The notes: generated by a model not told the origin, from the sequence alone. Positions 33,291-45,099 are shown, numbered from the stretch's first letter. The stretch is 64,000 nucleotides of DNA from Puccinia triticina (GCF_026914185.1 NC_070561.1:2728001-2792000), one strand, 5' to 3'. Numbers and translations: made by a program.

Positions 33291-35389
33291 TTAGTAGTTT
33301 GGCTTGACTTGCTTCTTGACAATGCAAAACACAGGTTCATGAAGTACAATGCCAAAATTACCAATTTTTTGACCTTGAGATTTATTGATTGTGAGGGAGG
33401 AGGCCAGATTGACAGGGAAATTCTTGTGTATGAGCTTGAAAGGCATTCCAGACAGCTCCAGATTTATCTGGTTCAGATTGAAAGGAATGTGACTCTGAGG
33501 GATGGGCACAGAATCATTAAATCTGTTACCTGATACAACTCTTGCGTAAATCACATTTGGGCCCAACCTGGTTCCATTACAAAGTCCCATTGTCCAATCA
33601 AGGTTCCTGAGCATTATTATTAAGCAATTTGGTAACCTGTTGGGAGTTTGCAAACTCTTTGATCCACATTTGTAGCATTATCAGTAAGCCTTATTGAGTG
33701 ATTTGGATTTATTTCAGATGGAACAAATCCAAACTGTTTCATGAGAGGATATTAATGGTGAAGGATTTTTTAGATTCTTGGCATAAGTCCTGGAAGTAGA
33801 TCTTGACCATGAACTCTGTGGTTTTCAAACTCATTTTCTGTGTCATATATGTCCAGCTATAAGAATTTGGGGAATTCCTGTGAAAGTGGAAGCAAACTTC
33901 CAATGTTATGGTGAATTTTACCCTTCACCTTGAATGTATGGATACCTTCACCTTGATTGTTGAGTGTATCTCTGGTTGAGGCATTGACTCCAAGAGATGT
34001 AAATGTGAAGTTGCTATTTATCAAGCGGATGGATAGAATCAACCAAGGGTAGTTACGCTACACGTAATGCGTAGATAACGGTAACGTAACAGATTTTTTG
34101 TTGTTATCTACGCGTTACACGTAACGGCGGTGCAATTACGTTATTGTACCACATTAAGCCGTTTTTTTTTATGCTTGTTGCGTTATCCAGGCGCGCGGAG
34201 CCCCTGTCACTGAGAACGGGCAAAAAATGAGGCTAAAAAAGCCTTCAATGGTCCATTATTGCGTTATCCGGGGGATAACGCAATAACGGGCCTCTAAAAT
34301 GAGGCCTGTTACGCTACGCGCGGGGCCTGAAATGACCCCGTTACTAGTAAAGTAACGGGGGGGGGCCGGATAACAGGGGTAGTTATGTTACCAAAATTGC
34401 GCGGATAACGCAACATAATGTAACTACCCTTTGTTGATATAATGAGTTGATTTCCCTCAGGTATATTGGGTTGATATGTAATTTTGAAGATCTGAAGCAA
34501 TTCAGGGGGTGGGGGTGGTTTTTATAAAGTGATCCTGCCTTGGCGGCAGCAAAGTTAGGTTGTTTATCCTGTGAAGATTATGGCTTGACACTTCACACAA
34601 CATCTCACTGCCCTCAAAGTTTCTGGCCTGAACCCAGGAGGCACAGTCCAACACCATGCATTTGGTCTGTTTACATGATTCTTGGAATATTTCCAAAGGA
34701 ATGGTTACCTGTGAAATCATGTTCAACCTAATTTCCAGCGGGAGGATCATTTAAAAATCCTGCTCTTGAGATAAACTTGAATCAATTTGTTCCTGAATAA
34801 GGCCCAAATCAATTTCAGGTGGGTCATTCCAGTTTGCGGGTATTTGCACAGGAGATAGATTTGAAGAATATTCATAAGTTTGAAATGGACTCTGCATATT
34901 TCTTGGTGAAGCACTCTGGGAGTTGAGCAAGTTAAAAATAGACAACCTGGAGGTGTGGTTGCCATGATTGTTATTTCCATGCTGGGATGGAGATTTGTGT
35001 GATCTGTGTTCAGATTGGTTTTGTGGTTGAGGTTTGAAATTGTAAGAAGATTCATGATTTAGATGATACTGTGTTTAGATTGGTTTTGTGTTTGACAATT
35101 GAAATTGTCAGGAGATTCATGATTTTGATGATACTGTGTATGTGGGGGTCTGTTGTCAATGTTGATGGAAATTCGGGGATGAAGACCACTCTTGATTTGG
35201 ATTATTTGATTGTTGAGTATGAGGAAAATCTTGAGGCTGATAATTAATAGAATGTTGGTGCTCCTGCCACAGAGAAAAAGAACATGGGAATGTGAATATT
35301 GCTGGTAATGATGGGAGGGCAAGAATTGATGATAATGGGATTGTTGAGAATGAAGAGAGTGTGAAAGTTGATGATGATGGGATTTTCAA
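33291..35389 (-). pseudogene. degenerate Helitron RepHel remnant with large internal deletion
   Basis: Rolling-circle transposon relic read right to left. Near 34600 is a decayed zinc-like segment (CASWVQARNFEGS). At 34042-33857 FTFTSLGVNAS, GIHTFKVKGK and HHNIGSLLP match the N-terminal conserved part of the Helitron protein, followed by YDTENEF and a decayed stretch near 33670-33830. Then at 33653-33291 LRNLDWTMGLCNGTR and TINKSQGQ are the last motifs of the Pif1-like helicase. The HUH replication-initiator core and most of the helicase between these parts are missing. Several stops break the frame, and a 388-bp TIR element sits inside at 34045-34432. The Q/S-rich frame at 34751-35389 may be the decayed N-terminus. 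Confidence 0.7.
34045..34432. mobile_element. 388-bp TIR element inserted in the Helitron remnant
   Basis: Ends AAGGGTAGTTACG and GTAACTACCCTT. The interior is full of smaller palindromes made of GTTA/TAAC words (GTTATCTACGCGTTAC, GCGTTATCCGGGGGATAACGC). It interrupts the Helitron protein between GNQLIIST and IRLINSNF. No coding capacity. Confidence 0.75.
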
Positions 35390-35460
35390 GCATATATGAT
35401 GAGGGGAATTATGTAGGTGTTATGATTGCTGAATTCATGCAGATCAATTATCAGTTTAAC

Positions 35461-35770
35461 ATTGCTTGAATGGAAATGGTGTCTTCATGAGTCTGTTCGA
35501 GCAATCTGCTTGAACAGGCTTGATTATTGATGTGTGATAAGAGTCCATTCAAGCAATATGGTTGAGCGGACTCGGTGAAATTTGATCACCAAGTCCGCTT
35601 GATGAGTCTGCTTGAACAGACTTGAGAACATGACTCTGGAGTCTGCTTTGAGTCGCTGGTCTGTTCAAGCAGAGGAGCAAACTCTCTTACCAAATCCTTT
35701 CAGAGAGTCGCACCAGGAGTCCATTCAAGCAGAGTCAATTCAGAGGGAACGGACTCTGCATTGAACGGAC
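35461..35770. repeat. cluster of GAGTCTGTTCAAGCAGA-like motifs in both orientations
   Basis: At least eight copies of a 12-17 base word (GTCTGTTCAAGCAGA, GAGTCCATTCAAGCA, TCTGCTTGAACAGAC) in about 310 bases, alternating in orientation. A TATTTATACTGG word follows at about 35841. The arrangement could be the U3 region of a solo LTR, but I found no target duplication. Confidence 0.55.
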
Positions 35771-35991
35771 GCGGTTAATGCAAAAAAATATTGACGCCGG
35801 CGTTACTTGCATACCAACGCCAGTGTTACTTGCATGACAGGTATTTATACTGGTTTGTTTGGCCCCCAGAGGCCATTTCTTTAGTTATATGTAGATATTC
35901 AAATATGTATTACAATGTATGTATAACACTCATTTCTCAGGCTAAAATTTCTGACAGCTGTTGTACAGCATCATTTTCCCCCTAACTTAAC

Positions 35992-36080
35992 ACAAGTCCC
36001 CCACTTTGGAGGGCCCTGGTACAGCCTGGGCTGGCGCAAAGCGCCCTCGCGCAAAGCGCAACCTCTGAAGGAGGGACTTG
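35992..36080. repeat. 89-bp hairpin module, copy 1
   Basis: ACAAGTCCCCCACTTTGGAG to CTCTGAAGGAGGGACTTG. The reverse complement is similar along its full length to 62699-62785, sharing AGGGCCCTGGTACAGCCTG and GCGCAAAGCGCAA. The ends are inverted (AAGTCCC/GGGACTT). Confidence 0.65.
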
Positions 36081-37397
36081 AGACTAATGTCCACTTTTTG
36101 GCCTGAGGGTTTGAGGCCTTTTGGTGGGTGTTTTGTGCCATTAAAATTTTGACCCTGTTCCCAAAGGGCCCCAGGCATGCCCTTTGGATCATGAAACTTG
36201 TCTCACTCTTCCCTATCTTTTGCCGCTACACACGTCTCTGGAAGTCCAAGCGTTCTCCTCCCATGACCCTCCAAACTTATGGTTTTTGGGGTATTCTGGG
36301 CTGTTTAACATGTGTGGATTGAACTGACCTGAGAAAACAGTATGCTCATTCAATTCAATTCCACAGGATCCAAGCTCTCCAAGCTCTGCTCAATATGCCT
36401 CGGCCAATCCAGCTCATGCATCCAATCCTCATTATGAGGACATGGATATGAAGCCAAGATGGTCAGCTATATTGACCCTTCAGGGCTTCAGCAGGGGCTT
36501 GTCAGTTCATGCTGTGTGGAGAACGAAAGGAAAAAAGGGCATAAAAAGCCACAAAAGCCCCAAACTCTCAGGCAAAAAGTATGACACAAGTCATAATATT
36601 AAGCCTCTCCTACGGAGAGTCCCTTCGGGACGTGGGGGTCCCCCCCCCCCCCCCCTCCGTTTGAGAGGCTTAGTTAGGCTAGATTTTCCCCTACACCACG
36701 AGAGCAATTTCGGCTCCCTCGGACCGACAACCCAACGCCAAAGGGGCCCACGTCGGGCTACCGTGTGAAAACGGGGCAGCCCGTAGTTGGGGTGTCGAGA
36801 CGGTCAGTCCGCCGTACCTCTTGACGTCAAGAGGTCCGGCGTGAAGAGCAAGGATATCAGGATTAGGCAAGATGAGATGGAAAAACTCCCCCAAGGGAAG
36901 AATAAGATTGCACCACGAATAGAGTATATATACAAGGTTGATTATGTAATTGGGTTGATGAGAAGAAACGTGTAAAACCATAATGAAACTATGTGGTAAA
37001 GTATGCGATGAAGTAATGAAAATATGTAAAAAAATGATAATAGTGTGATACCTAAAATGACGTGTCATAACACGGCGGACTGACTTCGGTCAATCCGCCG
37101 CCTGTCTGCCCGTGTGTTGCCGGCAGGACACTCGGTGACTTGACCTGGGTTGATCCCTCGTCCGTCTGCCGGTCTGATGCCAGGCGCACTGTTGCTGGCT
37201 TGACCCACGCTGGGCTGACTGTCAGCCTGACTGTTAGCCGCCCACTCCCGCACCCGTCAGACTGCCGACAGGTAGTTCCCTGGTGTTTGACGGTTACCCG
37301 CCGGGGCACCGACGCCCCAGATTGTCGGCAGCCCGACATCCTCACGCCCAGCATGTGATGTGAAGTGGGAGCCCGGCAGTAAGATTTCTGAGTTCTG
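36081..37397. other. repeat-rich region without supported gene
   Basis: Contains a hairpin AAGCCTCTCCTACGG...GAGAGGCTTA (36601-36672) interrupted by a C homopolymer, a TATATATA word at 36926 and a GC-rich stretch (37063-37350) rich in CGGCGGACTGAC and TGCCGGTCTG words. It may hold a retroelement LTR; I could not find its partner. Confidence 0.35.
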
Positions 37398-37794
37398 ACG
37401 GCGAACACTGGGGCTGAGTCTTTGTTGGTCACCTCTGAGGAACACTGAACCATGCAGAATTCCAGTCCCCCAGCTTACCAATCTCTGTTCCCAATTCGAC
37501 ATCATGAACAGTCACGAGCCGCTTTCTCAAGATAACCAAGATAGATCTTCTCAATCGGAGCCCCTCACCCTTGGCACCATGCCTGTTGGCGAGAGGTACC
37601 CGATTGTTCACATAGAGTACTACCTCTGGATTCAGCATCACCTTCTATGCCCCAAAGGCTCATCCACGACGGTGTTTTCCGACGATTATGAGGCTATTGA
37701 TTTGGAAGACACCGAAGCCTTGCCCATTCCACCTTGCGAAGTGCCCTTCCAGTACATCTCGCTGCAATACTTCAAGCACCACATCATGGATGCT
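37398..37794 (+). repeat. long inverted repeat, left arm (397 bp)
   Basis: Reverse complement of 37957-38353, the same length without gaps and only a few mismatches (for example GAGGCTATTGAT against GAGCCTATCGGT). It contains the first 97 codons of an ORF starting at 37504 (MNSHEPLSQDNQDRSSQSEP). Confidence 0.92.
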
Positions 37795-38271
37795 ACTTTG
37801 CAGTTCCGCAAAGGCCATAAAATCTTGTGTAACGTCCATGTTTCGAGGTGGTGGTCCTCCCGGCCACACGCAGTATCCGCGCCACTGGAGCTCCCCAGCA
37901 GCTTCGGCCGACTTTAATACGCGCAAGAGAGGTATATCCGGACGGGTCGCGGAAATAGCATCCATGATGTGGTGCTTGAAGTATTGCAGCGGGATGTACT
38001 GGAAGGGCACTTCGCAAGGTGGAATGGGCAAGGCTTCAGTGTCTTCCAAACCGATAGGCTCATAATCGTCGGAAAACACCGTCGTGGATGAGCCTTTGGG
38101 GCATAGAAGGTGATGCTGAATCCAGAGGTAGTACTCTATGTGAACAATCGGGTACCTCTCGCCAACAGGCATGGTGCCAAGGGTGAGGGGCTCCGATTGA
38201 GAAGATCTATCTTGGTTATCTTGAGAAAGCGGCTCGTGACTGTTCATGATGTCGAATTGGGAACAGAGATT
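37660..38271 (-). CDS. hypothetical ORF within the inverted repeat (possible retroelement protein)
   Basis: From the ATG at about 38248 the minus-strand frame reads MNSHEPLSQDNQDRSSQSEP, through CEVPFQYIPLQYFKHHIMDA, across the loop (LLRVLKSAEAAGELQWRGYC) and into the antisense of the other arm, where it loses meaning. The plus-strand twin in the left arm begins identically and stops at 37917. I recognise no domain. The loop frame on this strand looks more protein-like than on the other, so this orientation is the likelier original and the left arm an inverted duplicate. Confidence 0.3.
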   Translation of the reverse strand, partial: NLCSQFDIMNSHEPLSQDNQDRSSQSEPLTLGTMPVGERYPIVHIEYYLWIQHHLLCPKGSSTTVFSDDYEPIGLEDTEALPIPPCEVPFQYIPLQYFKHHIMDAISATRPDIPLLRVLKSAEAAGELQWRGYCVWPGGPPPRNMDVTQDFMAFAELQSSIHDVVLEVLQRDVLEGHFARWNGQGFGVFQINSLIIVGKHRRG

Positions 38272-38353
38272 GGTAAGCTGGGGGACTGGAATTCTGCATG
38301 GTTCAGTGTTCCTCAGAGGTGACCAACAAAGACTCAGCCCCAGTGTTTGCCGT
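37957..38353 (-). repeat. long inverted repeat, right arm (397 bp)
   Basis: Mate of 37398-37794 across a 162-bp loop (37795-37956). Directly beyond the outer edge the sequence changes to homopolymers: a run of A, T and about 17 C (about 38391-38407) followed by 11 A. Confidence 0.92.
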
Positions 38354-40430
38354 AAAAAAGCCCCCGCCCCCAATTTTTTTTTTGGATTTCCCCCCCCCCC
38401 CCCCCCCAAAAAAAAAAATTTGGAACACCCCTGTAGGGGTAGTCAAGAAGAGGTGTGGGGCACTGTAGATTCTAAATCAATGTGGGCTTGCTGATTGCGC
38501 CAGCCAAAAAAAAGTTTCATTTTTTTTGATCTCTGCAATTGGGACCTGGGAATATATACATACCATATATATGGACTTATATCTATTTTAAGGGCTTATG
38601 GAGCTTTCTAAAGCCATAATCTCATTTTTAATTCACACATCCGTGAACATAACATAGCTTCAAGCCTTAAAGCTGCTTAATGGGTCTTGATAAAAATGAA
38701 AAGATAAGATAGTTTTTGCTTTGAAAACATCAACCAGGCAATAGGGCCAAGCTGATCTAGTTGACTTTCTCACATTTTTCTCACCCATGGCGGACGTCCA
38801 GCCAACCCCACCCCCCAACCACCGGTTTCCCGCGGGGCCACTATGTTTTTTTGAAAAATTCTGAAGTCAACTGTAACTTGATCAGAACACAGTTGAAATC
38901 ACTAGGACACAATGAACACAATTTAATCATAATTCAATTTGAACTGTTTGTTGAATGTGATGATTTCTTGGGGTTAAATTCATATTATTCACATGCTCAT
39001 GAAGGTGTTCATTGTTTTCACTTTGCTCATTTTTCCCTCATGTGCATGCATAAAAGGTTTTTAAAAATTGCAGGCTGGGCCTCTTTCAGATCAACAACAT
39101 GTACACCCCGGTTAGAATGATGTGAAAGACCCATCTGAATTGGCATGTTTCCCTAAGAAAGGCAGGTATCATCTAGAATTGAGCCAAAAAAGGATGAAGA
39201 CAGGGTGAAAGTATGAGTCAAGTCAAGCTTGGAGGTTTGTGGTACCATATTTCAGCTAGACAGCCTGGCTTTTCAACACATGTAAGCTTGTGAGTTTTTT
39301 TTTTGTTTTCCAATGTCTCCATGCACAATGGCACATGCATGTGAGCTGTTTTCTATTTTTCCAATTTCACCTTTGTGTACGCGCGTACATTGGGGTGACA
39401 GATTGCCAGAGGGGCCTTTGACAGTCCACGACAAGTAAGAACTGGTCAGAAAGCCATTAAAGCCCCAGCTATTCACATTGATGGTGTGAGAAACCCCTTA
39501 CATGTAGAGAAATTGATCAACATATAAAATTCACCATAAATGATTAATATTTGGACATTGAGTAAATATCATTTCATTATATTTTGTAATTGAGTTATAC
39601 TTAAAGAATGAAATGGTTCTATAAAACATTGCATGAGGTCCTGTGATAATTCCTCATAAATTATAACAGACTTCCCATTGACTTCTGAATAATGTATCAA
39701 TCATTTCCTAATACACATCTGACTGACATCAGACCCAGAACAACATAGAATTACAGTCAGGTACTCTCTGGAGAGTGTGTCAAAGTCTCCCCTGGTGATT
39801 GTTAAATCTATTTAGCCCACTAAATATACAGTTCACAAAATGAAAAATACACTAAGAGCACTTAAGCTTCTGGTTCATCAAGTGCTTGTTGATCTTGAAA
39901 TCCAAGAAGAATAATTGAGAAATTGTTGCAAGAAACATACCATGAATCTTGCCATTCAGAAGACCAAGTCTTGAAGTGACTTTCCAGTGACAAGTAATCA
40001 ATTCCGGGAGGAAGAGGTATGTGATGAAGGGCTAGGAAGTCCAAAAAGGATTCAATAATATTGGTGATGCCAACAATTTTGCTGCACCTATATAGGTGAT
40101 TGGGACTGCTTGACCATTGGGATGGCCTCAGAGCTTGGTGAGTGTTTCTAGCTGGTATCCATGGTATCCACTATCCACCTCAATTACTGCTGGCACTCAC
40201 CAGGTGGTTCCGGGTGCAGTACTACGTACAAATTTTGGCCAAAAATTGCAGGTACATGCGTCCACTTTGACATTCTCAACCCCCATTGCACCAATCAGGC
40301 TTTGAAAATATGAACCAGCTAAAAAATTCCTGGGTGGCAAGACCATTTTCCCAGCTTAGGGGGCAAATCCCTTGTCAGGGTGTGGCTGGCCCACCCAATA
40401 GCCATCCTTACTTCATACCATGTCTTCATG
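38354..40430. other. intergenic, no supported gene
   Basis: Starts with homopolymer-rich sequence, then about 2 kb of AT-rich DNA. A 60-codon minus-strand frame at 39862-40044 (PLPPGIDYLSLESHFKTW) and one at 40684-40869 look like protein scraps, perhaps of decayed elements, but cannot be assigned. Confidence 0.35.
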
Positions 40431-40625
40431 AGAGGGTTTCACATTATAATTTTGAAAAAACTTTAGAGCCCATTGCCCTTAATTTATGAACAATTTTTCA
40501 AAAAAGGTTTACCGCATTTGGGTGTTCCTTGTCAATCAGAACAACTTCTACATTTTTTAGTTTTTCATAATGGCCTTGAAAAGGGCTCTAAAGTTTAAAA
40601 AAAAAAAACTATTGTGAACCCCCCT
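40431..40625. mobile_element. MITE family B, copy 3 (left end decayed)
   Basis: Right end ACTATTGTGAACCCCCCT is well kept; left end AGAGGGTTTCACATTATAA is diverged. The interior shares AACTTTAGAGCCC/GGGCTCTAAAGTTT and the CATAATGGCCTTGAAA segment with copy 2. Confidence 0.7.
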
Positions 40626-41086
40626 ATTGTGCTGTTGGAAGTATTTTTCATTGAAGTTGGTTTACACCAAAACCCCAAGATCCTCAAGTCACAAGCAAGG
40701 TACAACTGCTTAGCCTTTGGCATAAGGCCCTCTCACTTTGGTCAAGGGTTGGTTCTCCAGCCTTGACAAGGTTTTCTTGCTCACACATTTGCCTGCCAAG
40801 AACAATGTCTCCAATGCTTAAATCATGGGCAGATCTGACAATTGTGTCCTTGAGGAAGCTACTGATCATGATATGTTTTTTTTAAAAAAATGTTGGTTGT
40901 CTGAAAGAATATTGAAAATACAAAGCCACAGGATGAATATTAGAACGGAAGGCTTTACCCTTCACCAAGTCTTGAGGCATGTGAAGTATCCATCCTCTCT
41001 AATAGAAGTACGGGGACGAGTTTTGTTGAAGCAATGTCACTGAACTGATGCATTTAAACCAGGATCAGCGCTGGGCAAATACATCT

Positions 41087-42543
41087 TCATTCGAGACCGT
41101 TACCGTTGAATTTATGACGCTGTTTACTTCCGTACTGTGTCATGCCTTTACCAGATCCGACCACGCCAACTAAAATTGGGTGAAACCAAAGAAACGGAAG
41201 TGGCGTCAGTTCGCAATAAATAAGACGGTCGATAGTCAACGTGAAAAAGGAAGAGATTGTCAAATCTGCAATGCAAAATGAGCGAAAGGACGGCACAACA
41301 GTGTTTAAAAAATCGGTAACCGATGAGCTTTGACCCTTGGTCAAAAGAAGTGGAGAGAATATGTGACTCAGCGAAATTAGTACATTGGAGGAACGATATA
41401 TAACAAGAAACATCCCACGAGTATGTGTGTCATCTTTCCAGAGCTCAGCCACCAGACCCGTCAACTTCTTGGTGACCATTAACATGCTCGCCATGTCATG
41501 TGCACTTTCAAGCAAGAATCTTAAGAATGAAGACCAGACAAAATCGAGATGGATGATTGATTGAAAGAGTGAAGAGGCGCATAAACCGAAAAAACGGCAG
41601 TGGAACTGACCTTTTCCAAAAGGATTATCCGGCGATGCAAACATAGAGTCGCCAACCTAAGACAACAGATAATCAGATGATCCATTGCGCTTGCGAAGGG
41701 GATATGCACTGAAATACTCACAATGCCGGGGATATGGACGCCCTTCTTGACACTTTTCTTGGCGAACGACTGCCATGATTTTTGTTTCTCGAGTTGCTCG
41801 GCCGCCTTGGCAGCCTTATTCTCGGTCTTCTTTTCGTTTTTCTTTCGTTTGCGATCCTTGTCGGATTCTTGTTCGGTGGCGTCCAACGTTCGTTTCTTCT
41901 GGTCGGCTAACGGTCTGATCTCGGATGCCGAGACTAGCTCAGTAGTATCGTATCCCTTGAAAACCACCGTGTAAATCCTTGTTTCTGACGACCCACCAAT
42001 CCTACAACAAAGAAGACAGATAGGCCTCAGCAACATGAACAGTCCAACCGACATGAGAATTAAATCTGAGGGAACTCACGTTGTGATTTTTGCTGGATAG
42101 TACTTACCATCTCCAGCGTATTTGGCCATGCATAGATCGCCGGCATTCAGCGACTTGAGATTTTCGGCGTGGTTTGAAGATACTTGAGATTTGGTAGATC
42201 TGTCTTGTTCGTTTGGAGTTTTCGATCCATTGCGAGAGTTTTTGTTGGTGTTATTGGTGGAAGGATCTAGTGACGATTCTTTGTGATCACCGGACGAGTT
42301 AGTTTGTTTGCTACTACCAGTCTGAGCTAAGAAATCTTTGGTAAGAGTAATGAGATTAACAAGTTCTCCCTTCAGACTTAAACATTCGGCATTCGTTGGG
42401 TCTTTTTCCAGGACGAGGTTGACCTGTGACGAAGGGACGCAGTTCAAAGAGATCAGGATGATGTGCGATGAAAATGATTTGGTGGCAGTGCAACTTACCT
42501 GGCTGAGTTGGTATTCATAGGTTTCTAGTTCTTTAGCATCCAT
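41087..42543 (-). CDS. SPF30/SMNDC1-like Tudor splicing factor
   Basis: Spliceosome assembly factor; its human homologue is needed to bring tri-snRNP to the prespliceosome, with the Tudor domain binding methyl-arginine of Sm proteins. Five exons (42543-42499, 42423-42080, 42001-41722, 41656-41611, 41169-41087) give 265 residues. The N-terminus MDAKELETYEYQLSQ plus the ELVNLITLTKDFLAQ helix is typical. A low-complexity Ser/Asn linker follows. The Tudor domain spans about residues 105-160 (GDLCMAKYAGDGKYYPAKI, YTVVFKGYDTTELV). A lysine-rich nuclear segment leads to the conserved tail SWQSFAKK, then SMFASPDNPFGKVGVVGSGK and MTQYGSKQRHKF. It is complete and all junctions keep frame. Confidence 0.9.
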
Positions 42544-43487
42544 GTTGCCTTGATTTGCCTCTAGATAAATAAGTATTCAATCGATTCGAATTCGATGTGT
42601 CCTTGGGCAGCAGTGGTGGTTTTCGCAGGCGAGGGTGTGGTGGTTGCAGGTCAAGTTGAGTGGCTGGGCGGTCGGTCGCCGCCTTGAGCCGCCAAACTGG
42701 AAACCGGAGCCCCCTGTCGCAATGTGGCCACCTTCAGAGGCCCCTCTCGCGCAGCGAGTCTCTGAAAGAGGTTCAGAGGCTTGCTTCTGGTCCCCCAGCC
42801 CCCTGAAGCGAGCCGGGGATTGTGTTAGCTAGCGGTTGTGTCAGTTCACATTACTCCTCAAGTAGTTTGGAAGCTTTGAAAAAACACAGAAGAATAACTT
42901 GAATGACAGTACATCATCACTTTTTGTGTTACTTGGTTGCAGATACATGACACTATTTTGTCATGAATCTCATCAAATCAAGTGGTTGACTGGTGCCTTT
43001 TCCCTTTGTTGTAATTGGCTATTCACTTCACAGGGGTCAAAATGGATATATCTGTCAGTTGGGAGCAGAAAGATGCTTTATCCATGTATCCACTTCAACC
43101 ACTACCAGATATCTTGTAAGAAATCTGTGTATCACAAAGGACACTCCGTTCCTGGGAGTGTAGGGATAGCAATTGTGTGGGCTGGCCCAAGTTGGGCCAC
43201 AATATTATTGGGTGGGTTGAGCTGGGTCAGTTTTACTGAGTTTTTTTCCCAGCCCAAACCTTTTCTTGGGTTTCCCATATGCCCACAAGAGGCCAGAGCC
43301 AAAAATGAGATAATAGAATATGACTCTGGAGTAGTTCCTGCACCATATCCATCAAGGCAGCATACACCAGAATAGATATAAAGTGGGAAAGAAATGAAGG
43401 ATTAATTTGAGGCCACTTGCTTGGTAGATGGCTTCCTGGCCTTGATCCAGTCTTGAGTACATATTAGTGCCTCCATCAATTATTTCT
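42544..43487. other. intergenic, no supported gene
   Basis: Includes the promoter of the SPF30-like gene and a GC-rich stretch (42684-42830) with complementary CCTCTCGCGCAGCGAG and AGAGGCTTGC words, similar in style to the hairpin modules. No gene supported. Confidence 0.35.
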
Positions 43488-44347
43488 TCAGGTGCATTTG
43501 ATAGTTGTCAAGAAGCCATCCACATTATAGAAAGCTGATTCACAAGCCACTGAGGTTTTTGGGATCATTAGCATTGCCCTGGTGACCTCATATAGTGACA
43601 TGAACCACGCAGCGTGTGATTTCCACCAGCCAATTAGGTTGAGATGTTTGCATCCTGCCAGCCATGTACAGAAACAAAACAGATATTTCTTGATTGATTG
43701 TCTTCTTCTTCTGTGAGATAGAATATCTTTGAATGTTGGTGGGTGGGGTTGGTGGCTGGTGATTGTGCTGAGACACAGAGGCTCCACAACACCAAGAATA
43801 GAGACTTGACTGGGCCAATGAATTTGTGGAAATTGTTTTCATCTGCTGTGGTGGTCATACTTGTAGAGGCCCACAAGAGCATCAAAATCATCAAGTCAGC
43901 AAGATCAGCAATCTCACCAGCAAGAACCTTCAGCCTCAAGATTCTCAAGATACCTTCTCCCACAATCCCTCCCAGATTCTCTTTTCCCTTGTTGGTCCTA
44001 ACACATGAGTCATGTGGTTTTTGTTTTGTTTTGTTTCTTTTATCTTTTTTTTTTCTGTTTAGATTCTTTATCATTTGATTGTGTGTTACCTTCCTTCCTA
44101 TTCTTATTGGTGTTGCTTTATCTTTGATTGTTGTGGTGTTTTCTTCTTTTCCCTCTTTTCCTGTTTGATGGTTGTAGTTGGGGATGTGACAACCTGTCCT
44201 GTGACATGTCACTACCCAGATTCCAAGCTTGAGTTTGAACTTGGAGGATGGGATGGTGTAAAGCTCAAAAGTGTTCCTGAGAACCTTTTGCTGAGTGCGG
44301 AAAGGGATGAATGAGGTTACCTCTGCCTTTCCTGGGTCACTAGACAC
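43488..44347 (-). pseudogene. decayed hAT transposase, C-terminal dimerisation segment
   Basis: The frame at 43488-43660 reads LNLIGWWKSHAAWF...AMLMIPKTSVACESAFYNVDGFLTT, the hAT dimerisation signature (WW, IP-TSVA-ES-F). Upstream frames to 44347 are lysine-rich and broken and may be the decayed body of the same element. No TIRs identified. Confidence 0.6.
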
Positions 44348-45099
44348 TAAAAAAAGCCCCCCAATCTACGATTGGAAGGTTTAATGTAGTGATAGTGGAG
44401 GTGTATCAAAAGATAGCCTACTTTGAGCAGGTGGCTTAAGGGTTAGGGTGATGTATCTGATGTGTAAGTGTTGTAATGAAGTTGTCATTTGTATGTAAGG
44501 GTGTAAAACCACAATATAGAGTGGGGCTAATACTGTAGAGTGAGCAAGTATTGTACTGTTATGGGGTAAGCTGAGTGCAAGTAGTTTGCTGAGAGAAATT
44601 ACAACTGGGGGGAGGAGAGCCTCCTTAAATAGAAAAGAGTGAGACATTTTAGCTCCAGGGGAACAAGAGAATGAGGGGTTTTAGCTGAGGTCACATGAGG
44701 TCATGATGTCATATGAGAGAATTTAGCTAGTGAGAGACAGGGGGTGAGGTGTTTTAGCTGGCCTGGCCTGTCAAATGATGTCATCTGCAAGCTGCATGAG
44801 GGGTTTTTCTATCTTGACACCTGCATGATGTCATCTGTCAACTGTCAGACTGCAGCCCCTATTACACTAGTCTGCATGCACCTGCATAAGACTGCATAAG
44901 CCTGCATCAAGTGTGCATAACACTGCATGACACTGCATGACATGTGCATAGCACAATGAAATGAGTGCAGCTGATGAGGTAAAGTATATGTAAAGGTTTA
45001 GACAAGCTGTCAGTGTGGTCCATGTGACGGATTACATGTCCTGGGTAAGTGTGGTTCATGTAACGGATTACATGACCTGAGTTAGGGAATGTCATTTGG
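44348..45099. other. intergenic, no supported gene
   Basis: Contains irregular CTGCATGA/CTGCATAA words between about 44790 and 44945 and two GGATTACATG(T/A)CCTG copies (45028 and 45065). No gene seen. Confidence 0.4.

Noticed and set aside
37504..37917. Plus-strand ORF in the left arm as a separate gene
   Set aside because: It is the mirror of the right-arm ORF and loses coherent sequence at the loop; treated as part of the inverted repeat.
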